From the NCBI GenBank assembly GCA_046542255.1, contig JBKHBT010000001.1:1-64000 (forward strand): a DNA stretch of 64,000 nt. The letters are read 5' to 3'. Position numbers and translations under genes: made by a program. The stretch comes from JBKHBT01 sp046542255. Lineage in GTDB: Bacteria; UBP14; UBA6098; JBKHBT01. The notes under the pieces were generated by a model. That model made no database searches. It had not been told where the DNA came from and was given only the letters and a program-made list of their open reading frames with translations. This document shows positions 1 to 6,386 of this stretch, one piece after another. The first letter of the stretch is position 1. The number at the start of each line of letters is the position of its first letter.

Positions 1-172
1 TGCGCTGTTCCGCATTGTCATACTTTTCAGGCTAAAACATCAGTAAAGCCTTTTCTCGGCTACTTCGACATGCTCAGCACTCTCTTCTGAGTGATTTCGA
101 GGGAAATAAAGTTTTGTATATTTTGCATAAATTACGATTTATATATAATTTCAATAGAAAAAATATTATAAA
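1..172. other. Noncoding region with a REP-like hairpin
   Basis: No gene is seen here. The segment lies downstream of the minus-strand respiratory operon. Positions 73-93 can form two alternative small stems: CACTC (78-82) with GAGTG (89-93), or CTCAG (73-77) with CTGAG (87-91). The adjoining CTTCGACATGCTCAG resembles a short palindromic motif scattered between genes in many bacteria, but only this copy was noticed in the window. No convincing hairpin plus T-tract terminator for the operon was found. The rest (about 100-172) is AT-rich. Confidence 0.35.
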
Positions 173-1963
173 TTATGCACGGTCCTCGCCTCGAATAAAC
201 CTATCTATACCAATAGCAGCTCTGTGCCCATCTGCGATTGCGCTAATAGCATCCTTTTGGCGATTCGACATATCGCCGCCGGCAAAAATGCCTGCCATAG
301 TGGTCGAGCAATACAAATCGACAACTGGCTTGTCCCATTTGCATTGGATCTCGGCAATAAATTCATCGGTAAGATAGCAAAGATCGATATCCTGGCCGAT
401 TGCGGCAATCAATGTGTCGGCTTCGGTTGTTCGCATATCGTCTTCATTGATCGTGGGCTTTGGCCTTTTGTCAGGGCCTTGATCTACTAAGATAGCCTTG
501 CTCCAATGAAGCCTAATCCGGCCACTTTCCAGCTTTTCGACCTTTATCGGAATCGCCTGAAATTCAAATTGAACCTTCTCGCCTATAGCTTCGTGGATTT
601 CTTCATCATCGGCAGGCATATCCTGCAAACGCCTACGATATAATACTGTAACATCGGAGCCGAATCGTCTCGATGTCCTTGCAGCATCCATAGCGACATT
701 TCCACCACCGACCACGAGAACCTCTTTGCCGATTTCTGGCGTTTTGCCGAGGGTAACATCCTCGAGAATTTTTACACCAGACATCACTGTTTCTGGTGTC
801 TCGCCTTCGATATTTATCTTATAGGCATCGGGAAGGCCGGTGGAGAAAAATACGGCATCGTGTTCCTTATACAGTGTCGGAAAATCGATATCTACTCCAA
901 CTTTGGTATTATATATGATCTCCACGCCAAGTGATTTGATATACTCAATGTCCTTATCTAGCTGGTCATAAGGCAGGCGGTATTCTGGGATACCGTATCG
1001 TAGCATTCCGCCAGCCTTTGGATGAGCTTCATAAATAGTGCATTCATAGCCCATCATTGAGAGATAATATGCGGCAGAAAGCCCGCCCGGCCCAGCGCCG
1101 AGTATAAGTACCTTCTTTCCATTCGATGGTTCTCTGGATTGAAGGATTTTTGAATATTCATCGCGAGAAACCTGATCGGCGATATAACGCTTCAGCCAAC
1201 GGATAGCAATAGCATCGCCATTATGAGTTAGTGCGCAGGCGGATTCGCAATTTCTCGTGCAGATTCTACCACATGTCGCCGGGAATGGATTGGTTTTATA
1301 GAGCAATTCCAGTCCTTTTTCCATATCATCCTGCCTAATTGCGCGAATATAGTCGGGTATGTCCATATGAGCCGGGCATGATGATACGCAAAGGCCGCAT
1401 TCTACACATCTGTCGGCTTCTTTCTGTGCCTGATCCCTGGAATAGCCCTTGAGCATCTCAACAAATGATTCAATGCCTTTCTCGAAGGGAATCATGTCCA
1501 TTTCAACTCGTTTGAAATCCAGAAGTTGATAGCCATCGGCGCGTTTATAGCCCTTTTCATCATTGTCCCATGGCTTATCTTCGGCTCCAGCAATAAACCT
1601 GAAAACATCGGGATCGGTGTCTATCCAAACATATTCATTGGACATGCCGAGTGAGCCTGTCGGGCATATATCAACGCAGAGGGCGCACCAGCAGCAGCGT
1701 CCATAATCGATTCTTGGACGAAGGCCGCTATCGCCATCTTTTGTCTCGACATCGGAATGATCCACTGGAACCAAATCGATGGCAGCATTCTGGCATATTT
1801 CTTCGCAAGAACCACAGCCGATACATTTCTTCAAATCATTTTGATGAAAACCACGATACCTGTCTGCGCCTTCGCGTTCGATTACAGGTTTGCTATAGGT
1901 ATAGGGCTTCTGGAATGCCCTTTTCCAAACATAAAATGGTGAAAGTATATCCTTCAAACTCAT
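173..1963 (-). CDS. NuoI/MbxN-type ferredoxin fused to GltD/NfnB-type NAD(P)H flavoprotein (596 aa)
   Basis: This is the last gene of the respiratory operon. Residues 1-160 resemble the peripheral ferredoxin subunit of complex I and Mbh/Mbs/Mbx complexes, with two [4Fe-4S] motifs: C47, C50, C53, C57 and C90, C93, C96, C100. The rest is a glutamate-synthase-small-subunit (GltD/NfnB/SudA) type flavoprotein. It has two further cysteine groups (C186, C189, C192, C196 and C231, C235, C239, C243), an FAD-binding LGAGPGGLSAAYYL segment near residue 288, and an NAD(P)-binding VVGGGNVAMDAAR segment. It ends with the AGGD...DAISAIADGHRAA FAD motif. The start is the ATG at 1963, preceded by GGAG and one base after the cupin gene's stop; a longer frame to 2068 runs into the cupin gene and lacks family similarity. 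Inferred role: passing electrons between NAD(P)H and the membrane complex. The physiological direction is not shown by sequence. Confidence 0.88.
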   Translation of the reverse strand: MSLKDILSPFYVWKRAFQKPYTYSKPVIEREGADRYRGFHQNDLKKCIGCGSCEEICQNAAIDLVPVDHSDVETKDGDSGLRPRIDYGRCCWCALCVDICPTGSLGMSNEYVWIDTDPDVFRFIAGAEDKPWDNDEKGYKRADGYQLLDFKRVEMDMIPFEKGIESFVEMLKGYSRDQAQKEADRCVECGLCVSSCPAHMDIPDYIRAIRQDDMEKGLELLYKTNPFPATCGRICTRNCESACALTHNGDAIAIRWLKRYIADQVSRDEYSKILQSREPSNGKKVLILGAGPGGLSAAYYLSMMGYECTIYEAHPKAGGMLRYGIPEYRLPYDQLDKDIEYIKSLGVEIIYNTKVGVDIDFPTLYKEHDAVFFSTGLPDAYKINIEGETPETVMSGVKILEDVTLGKTPEIGKEVLVVGGGNVAMDAARTSRRFGSDVTVLYRRRLQDMPADDEEIHEAIGEKVQFEFQAIPIKVEKLESGRIRLHWSKAILVDQGPDKRPKPTINEDDMRTTEADTLIAAIGQDIDLCYLTDEFIAEIQCKWDKPVVDLYCSTTMAGIFAGGDMSNRQKDAISAIADGHRAAIGIDRFIRGEDRA

Positions 1964-1964
1964 A

Positions 1965-2447
1965 TCAAATATCTCCAGCTTTATCCCAATTTGGGTCAGA
2001 GTCCCAGGTCTTGGAATCGATTTTTTTGAAAACCAATTTATCGCGTTTGAAAAGCAAGATGCCTTCATCAGGATACATTATCATATCATTTTCCGATTTG
2101 ATTCCACAATCTAAGATCACCAGCATTTCATTGCTATCATTTATGAATTGGTGAGCGATTCCTTTTCCAGGAGGTTTTGCAAAAAAATCACCTTTTTTGA
2201 CTTCGTATTCTTTACCTGAAAGTCGGACTCTGCCTTTGCCTTCGAGAATGATAAAAAACTCTTCCTGATGAGTATGCGAATGGTATTTCGCACTCTTTGC
2301 ATTGGGCTTGACATAGTCGATATTGATATACATTTTCTCAGAACCGGCCAGAGCGCCGAGGTATTTTGTCATCATATCATCTTCGGAATCCGGGCCGTTT
2401 ATGAAATTCTCAGGAATATCTTCGATATTGTAAATCTTCTTTTTCAT
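1965..2447 (-). CDS. Small cupin-domain protein inside the respiratory operon (160 aa)
   Basis: A single conserved-barrel cupin (cupin_2 type). The first cupin motif is visible as HSHTHQEEFFIILEGKGR with three histidines and a glutamate that would bind a metal. A glycine-rich turn and the second motif with GIAHQF follow. The start is the ATG at 2447, preceded by GAGAGG with five bases between; a GTG at 2453 sits on top of that ribosome site and is less likely. The gene begins two bases after the stop of the NuoD-like gene and ends one base before the ferredoxin-flavoprotein gene, so it is co-translated with the complex. The substrate is unknown. A role as an accessory, sensor or sulfur-chemistry enzyme is only an inference from its position. 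Confidence 0.8.
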   Translation of the reverse strand: MKKKIYNIEDIPENFINGPDSEDDMMTKYLGALAGSEKMYINIDYVKPNAKSAKYHSHTHQEEFFIILEGKGRVRLSGKEYEVKKGDFFAKPPGKGIAHQFINDSNEMLVILDCGIKSENDMIMYPDEGILLFKRDKLVFKKIDSKTWDSDPNWDKAGDI

Positions 2448-2449
2448 AA

Positions 2450-3625
2450 TCACCTCTCGATTTCTGGTGGATAGGTATGAAGCGAGACCATAAGACCTGC
2501 GACATCGGCGATATTGACACCGACAGCCAGATCTTGTAGAACAGCTATTGCATGTGTATAACTAGGCCCACGCACATAGACTCTTCTCGGAAATTCGCTA
2601 CCATCCGAAGCCATGAAATAGCCATATTCGCCGCGCGTGCATTCGGCCTTCAGGTAAGTTTGCCCGGGAGGAATTTCCCAATGAAGCACATTAGGCAATT
2701 GCGTATGATATTCGCCATTTTTTGGCATTTTGGCCATCATCTGGCGAATTAGGCTGATCGATTGATGCATTTCCAAAAATCGAACTCTTGCTCTTTCATA
2801 GGCATCGGATTCGGTTCCGGTAATAATATCGAAATCGAGCTGATCATAGACCAAATATGGATTATCCTTGCGGATATCATGCTTTATACCTGCTGCTCTA
2901 GCATTCGGGCCTGTAATTCCATATGGATCGATCATATCTTTTGTGATTATGCCCAATCCCTTTGCACGCATCTTAAAGACGGCATTATTGAACATGACCT
3001 TATCGATCGTCTCGAGCAATTTCTCGATTTTTTGAAGAACCTTTTCGATCCTGCCTTCGAATTCTTCTGTCAAATCAGCGCGAACGCCGCCGGGAATGAT
3101 ATACATATGATATATTCTTCCACCGGTAAGTTCCTCGAAAAGGTCTAATACAAAATCTCTATGTGTAACTGCCCATTGGCCAACTGTACCCATTCCAAAT
3201 GCGCCGACCTGGCCGCCGATCCACATCAGGAAGCTGGCGAGTCTTGCCATTTCGAGGGTAAGAGCGCGAAGCCATTTTGCCTTTTCGGGAATTTCGATAT
3301 CGGCAAGGTCTTCGGCCGCTGCGGCGAAAAGGTATTCATTGAAATCTGGTTCTGGCACACATATTCTGCAAACGATTGGGAAGCATTGGATATAGCGTCT
3401 TCTTTCCATCAATTTTTCGAAGCCGCGATGGAGATAGCCGACATGTGTTTTAAGATTGACCACTTCATCGCCAGATAGAACGATTTCAAGAGACATATTG
3501 CCAGTTACTCCGGGATGTTGCGGCCCTTGCCAGATTTTGACATATTTCTCGGAGTTTAGGTCATATTCAGGATTTTGGGTATTTGCATGAGGATATTTGC
3601 TTCTGTCTGGCTTAAACACTGTCAT
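2450..3625 (-). CDS. NuoD/MbhL/MbsL-type large catalytic-core subunit (391 aa)
   Basis: Homologue of complex I 49-kDa/NuoD and of group 4 [NiFe]-hydrogenase large subunits. The GPQHPG motif is at residues 34-39. The N-terminal VCRIC segment (C86, C89) aligns with the RVCGIC motif of hydrogenases, so one CxxC pair of the Ni-Fe site is kept. The C-terminal DPCxxC motif is absent: the protein ends in LHTYPPEIER. Half a Ni-Fe ligand set rules out a normal hydrogenase and matches the pattern known for archaeal Mbs/Mbx sulfane reductases. The gene overlaps the NuoC-like gene by 14 bases and is followed after two bases by the cupin gene. Inferred role: the cytoplasmic core that, with the NuoB-like subunit, holds the catalytic site and couples electron transfer to ion pumping. 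Confidence 0.9.
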   Translation of the reverse strand: MTVFKPDRSKYPHANTQNPEYDLNSEKYVKIWQGPQHPGVTGNMSLEIVLSGDEVVNLKTHVGYLHRGFEKLMERRRYIQCFPIVCRICVPEPDFNEYLFAAAAEDLADIEIPEKAKWLRALTLEMARLASFLMWIGGQVGAFGMGTVGQWAVTHRDFVLDLFEELTGGRIYHMYIIPGGVRADLTEEFEGRIEKVLQKIEKLLETIDKVMFNNAVFKMRAKGLGIITKDMIDPYGITGPNARAAGIKHDIRKDNPYLVYDQLDFDIITGTESDAYERARVRFLEMHQSISLIRQMMAKMPKNGEYHTQLPNVLHWEIPPGQTYLKAECTRGEYGYFMASDGSEFPRRVYVRGPSYTHAIAVLQDLAVGVNIADVAGLMVSLHTYPPEIER

Positions 3626-4151
3626 CCTCCGGATATAGCTTTTCTTTCATGTATTTGCGTGGGTCATTGGTGCTTCGCCCCGGCCTTGGGAAATAGGTCT
3701 CTTCGGAATATTTTTTTGTATCGAATTCACGGCGCATTGGTGGGGGGTTATCGCCCCAACTTTCAAGGATAAATTCTTCGTAAACCCCTGGACTACCGGG
3801 ATAATCCATACCAAACATCTCATGGAGTTCCTGTTGATATGTGCGTGCCTGTTTCCAAAGATGATGGATGCTATCCATAACAGGATTTTCGCGATCGATT
3901 TCTACATATACGCCCAGGTCGGCTTTTAATTTATAATTATGAAGCATATAAATCAGCTTGAAAATTCCATCTTCGATCATATCGACCACTGTCATAAAGG
4001 ATAGATGCGTAAAACCTTCGACATCGCGAAGATGAGTCAGCAGCATGACAAGATGTTCTTTATCGATTGTGATAAAGTGCAGACTATCATGCTTTGGGAT
4101 GTGGTTTTTTATTTCGAAGAGATTTTCTAATTTTTTTATTGTATTTTGCAT
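3612..4151 (-). CDS. NuoC/MbhK-type subunit (179 aa)
   Basis: Homologue of the 30-kDa NuoC subunit of complex I and of MbhK/MbsK. The family signature is seen around residues 100-135 as W-K-Q-A-R-T-Y-x-x-E-L-H-E-M-F-G-M, followed by the E-S-W-x-D-N-P-P-P-M-R-R-E-F segment. It is a structural subunit of the peripheral arm and carries no cofactor. The start ATG at 4151 follows the long repeat region and has no clear Shine-Dalgarno sequence. That is odd, because most other subunit genes in this operon overlap their upstream neighbour. The 3' end overlaps the NuoD-like gene by 14 bases, which suggests translational coupling to it. Confidence 0.88.
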   Translation of the reverse strand: MQNTIKKLENLFEIKNHIPKHDSLHFITIDKEHLVMLLTHLRDVEGFTHLSFMTVVDMIEDGIFKLIYMLHNYKLKADLGVYVEIDRENPVMDSIHHLWKQARTYQQELHEMFGMDYPGSPGVYEEFILESWGDNPPPMRREFDTKKYSEETYFPRPGRSTNDPRKYMKEKLYPEDDSV

Positions 4152-4195
4152 TTTATTATTAGTTCATGATTGAATTTTTAATTTTGGGTTTATAC

Positions 4196-4245
4196 TGAAG
4201 CGGAGCTTCAAATATCTGTGCGTTATGAAGCGGAGCTTCGTAACG
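4196..4245. repeat. Two GAAGC-GGA-GCTTC hairpins at the left edge of the repeat array
   Basis: 4196-4210 is a perfect inverted repeat (TGAAGC, loop GGA, GCTTCA). 4221-4245 has 11-base arms (CGTTATGAAGC and GCTTCGTAACG, loop GGA) with one G-T-type mismatch. The second one closely resembles the perfect hairpin at the other end of the array (4698-4722), so the whole 4196-4722 block seems to have grown from one palindromic element. Confidence 0.8.
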
Positions 4246-4337
4246 AGAAAACTTAAAAACGACATCATTAAGATTTTCAGCCTTGGTAAGTATGAATTGT
4301 GAAGTAAGGCGTGGTTCTGCTTCGCAATGTATATATT

Positions 4338-4541
4338 GCGAAATAAAAGTAGCCTCATTGCAAAGTTTTGCCCTGGAATACATATTTTGCGAATCAAAAG
4401 GAAACTTATAACAAAGCTCTGCTTTTGAATACACATATTGCGAATAAAAAGGAACATCATTACCAAGCTTTGCCTTGCAACGCATATACTGCGAATAAAA
4501 AAGAACATTATTGCGAGGCTCTCCTTCGCAATGCGTGGAAT
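4338..4541. repeat. Degenerate 51-bp tandem repeats (about four units)
   Basis: Units begin with GCGAATAAAAAG-like sequence at 4338, 4389, 4440 and 4491, exactly 51 bases apart. Each unit contains a decayed version of the hairpin (for example GCGAGGCTCTCCTTCGC near 4513). The block lies between the NuoB-like and NuoC-like genes of an otherwise compact operon. The period is a multiple of three, so several long but meaningless reading frames stay open on both strands. Confidence 0.85.
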
Positions 4542-4542
4542 C

Positions 4543-4722
4543 AAAAAGACCCCCATCGCACAGAACAAAAAGCCCCCCATTTCGAAGCACAAAAAGCCCC
4601 CCATCGCACAGAACAAAAAGAGCCTCATTGCGAAGCACAAAAAGAACCTCATTGCGAAGCACAAAAAGAACCTCGTTGCGAAGCTCAAAAAGAACCTCGT
4701 TGCGAAGCTCTGCTTCGCAACG
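4543..4722. repeat. 24-bp tandem repeats (seven units) ending in a perfect hairpin
   Basis: AAAAAG starts at 4543, 4567, 4591, 4615, 4639, 4663 and 4687, each exactly 24 bases apart. The best-conserved unit is close to TTGCGAAGCACAAAAAGAAC plus CTCA. The array closes with a perfect inverted repeat at 4698-4722: arms CGTTGCGAAGC and GCTTCGCAACG, loop TCT. The unit looks like half of that hairpin joined to an A-rich spacer, so recent tandem growth is likely. On the operon transcript this would be a long, structured, poorly translated spacer. Confidence 0.92.
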
Positions 4723-4817
4723 CATAGAATCCGTGAAGCTCTGTTTCATAAGATAACAATGCTGCATTATATTCAATTTCTCCCCAGCTCTTCTATTTCT
4801 TTCTTCCTCATCTTACA

Positions 4818-5456
4818 TCACCAATTATAATCCGGCATATTCCAGTCTTTAATAATCTTCTTTTGATTGGCTTTATACCATTCGAAATTTTCGGCATATT
4901 CATCGGCTTTGTATGCTTTGCCCTCGCGAATTAGTTGTTTAAGTTTCTGGAAACCAGCAATAATCGCTTCCGGCCTGGGCATGCAGCCCGTAATATAGAC
5001 ATCCACAGGAATATAGTGATCCAGCCGGTTTATCGTATTGTAGCTATCCCAGTACATTCCGCCATTAATTGTGCATGAGCCAAGGCCAATAACATATTTC
5101 GGGCCTTGCATTTGTTCATATGAACGTATAATTCTTTTGATCGTCTTCAACGAAGCATATCCACCGATAACAAAAACACCGCTTTGCCGTGGAGTGCCTC
5201 TGGCCTGAATTCCGAAACGATACATATCGAATCTTGCTGTCATAAGCGGCCGAAGCTCGACAGCTCCACATCCTGTCCCGAAACCAAGAAGCCAAAGCGA
5301 ATTGGAACGTGCCCAATTTAGAAAATCTTCGATAAAGCCTTTGAGATGTTTACTCGGCTTTGGCGGATCCGGGCAAAATAGAGCATCATTTGTAGGATAC
5401 TCGATCTTGTGATCCGGTTTCTTCTCTGGTTTATTATTTTTTATTTCATCGCTCAT
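4818..5456 (-). CDS. NuoB/MbhJ/MbsJ-type small subunit with an altered cluster site (212 aa)
   Basis: Homologue of the 20-kDa NuoB subunit and of hydrogenase small subunits, which carry the cluster nearest the active site. Three ligand cysteines are visible: C63 in GTGCGAVEL, C128 in GLGSCTINGG and C158 in TGCMPRPE. The usual CCxxE motif reads CGxxE here, so the fourth ligand (residue 64) is glycine. An open iron site is what has been described for the sulfur-reducing Mbs complex (site-differentiated cluster). C28 in the N-terminal tail is extra and does not align with a ligand. The gene follows the NuoH-like gene by 12 bases; 666 bases of repeat-rich DNA separate it from the NuoC-like gene. 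Confidence 0.9.
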   Translation of the reverse strand: MSDEIKNNKPEKKPDHKIEYPTNDALFCPDPPKPSKHLKGFIEDFLNWARSNSLWLLGFGTGCGAVELRPLMTARFDMYRFGIQARGTPRQSGVFVIGGYASLKTIKRIIRSYEQMQGPKYVIGLGSCTINGGMYWDSYNTINRLDHYIPVDVYITGCMPRPEAIIAGFQKLKQLIREGKAYKADEYAENFEWYKANQKKIIKDWNMPDYNW

Positions 5457-5468
5457 ATTCTCTCCAAA

Positions 5469-6386
5469 TCAAATCATGAAAATAATTACTGAAATCAAAC
5501 CAATAATCAAAGGAACCTTAAGATAAAATCTAATCGACTGCTCGACACGGAATCTCGGAAATGCAGCACCGACAAAAACATTCACGAAATAGATAAGGAA
5601 TGTTTTGACCACCATTTCGATGATATTGGTTGCGCCGCCAAAATAAAGATTCATAAAAAGCACCAGTTTGGCTGCGGTAAATATGCTTCTATTAGTAATA
5701 AGCATTCCAAGGTACCCGCTCTGGAACTCGGTCGGTGGGCCGACTGGGATTTCCTGTGGCGCGCGGACTACTCCAAATGGATTATGCATATTCATGCCAA
5801 GAAGTGCCAACATTCCAGCTATCATTGCCAGTGGATTTGTTAAGGCTGTCCAGTTTAAGATTCCGCCCTGCTGGGCAGCAACTATTCCGGTTACAGAGAA
5901 TGTATCATACTGCACGACAACCGAGATCACAGAAAGTGCAAAAGGCACTTCAAAAGCAGTCATCTGTGCAAGGCCGCGGGCAACGCCCATCGAAGAATAC
6001 GGATGGCCGCTTTCTCCTGCGCCAAGAGCCATCCCAAGCTGGCCAAAAAAGATAAAATACATCACGAGCAAAACATCGCCGGAAAAACTTAAATTACCGA
6101 ATATAGCAGAACCATAAATAGCCGGAATAAATAAATATGTGCCAACTCCTCCAGCAAGCCGGAAAACAGGCCCAAGATAAAACATAATCCCATGATGAAC
6201 CGATGTCGTTCGTGCATAGTTCTTAATTATATCAAGATATGGCTGCCAGACAGGGATGCCTATACGGCCCTGGACTTTTGCAATTATTCTCGCCATGATA
6301 CCATATAATAAAAGCCCATAATTCAGTATAACAAAAAGCGAAATAAGTGCATAGAGAATTGTCTGTCCGATTGGCAAATCCATCAT
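5469..6386 (-). CDS. NuoH/MbhM-type membrane anchor subunit (305 aa)
   Basis: Multi-pass membrane protein of the complex I NuoH/Nqo8 family, which joins the peripheral arm to the membrane pumps. Family segments visible include the cytoplasmic loop with GRIGIPVWQPYLDIIK near residue 40, EVPFALSVISV in the middle, and the P-x-E-F-Q-S-G-Y segment after residue 210. The first ATG (6386) overlaps the upstream stop as ATGATG, with GGGGG just before it; the second ATG (6383) is an equally good start by spacing. It lies between the fused pump gene and the NuoB-like gene. Confidence 0.92.
   Translation of the reverse strand: MMDLPIGQTILYALISLFVILNYGLLLYGIMARIIAKVQGRIGIPVWQPYLDIIKNYARTTSVHHGIMFYLGPVFRLAGGVGTYLFIPAIYGSAIFGNLSFSGDVLLVMYFIFFGQLGMALGAGESGHPYSSMGVARGLAQMTAFEVPFALSVISVVVQYDTFSVTGIVAAQQGGILNWTALTNPLAMIAGMLALLGMNMHNPFGVVRAPQEIPVGPPTEFQSGYLGMLITNRSIFTAAKLVLFMNLYFGGATNIIEMVVKTFLIYFVNVFVGAAFPRFRVEQSIRFYLKVPLIIGLISVIIFMI

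Noticed and set aside
1651..2154. 167-codon plus-strand frame over the ferredoxin-flavoprotein and cupin genes
   Set aside because: It lies opposite well-supported genes, has no recognisable domain and looks like a shadow of them.
4338..4722. Possible CRISPR array
   Set aside because: There are no unique spacers between conserved repeats; the units are directly tandem (24 or 51 bases) and palindromic. No cas gene is present.
4368..4830. Plus-strand reading frames rich in CEAQKEPH, HRTEQK or RSTKRTS in the repeat region
   Set aside because: They arise from 24-bp and 51-bp repeats whose periods are multiples of three. Several frames are open at once, none has a ribosome site or family match, and they oppose the operon.
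2450..5456. Group 4 [NiFe]-hydrogenase
   Set aside because: The C-terminal Ni-Fe cysteine pair is missing in the large subunit, one cluster cysteine is missing in the small subunit, and no hyp maturation genes are seen.
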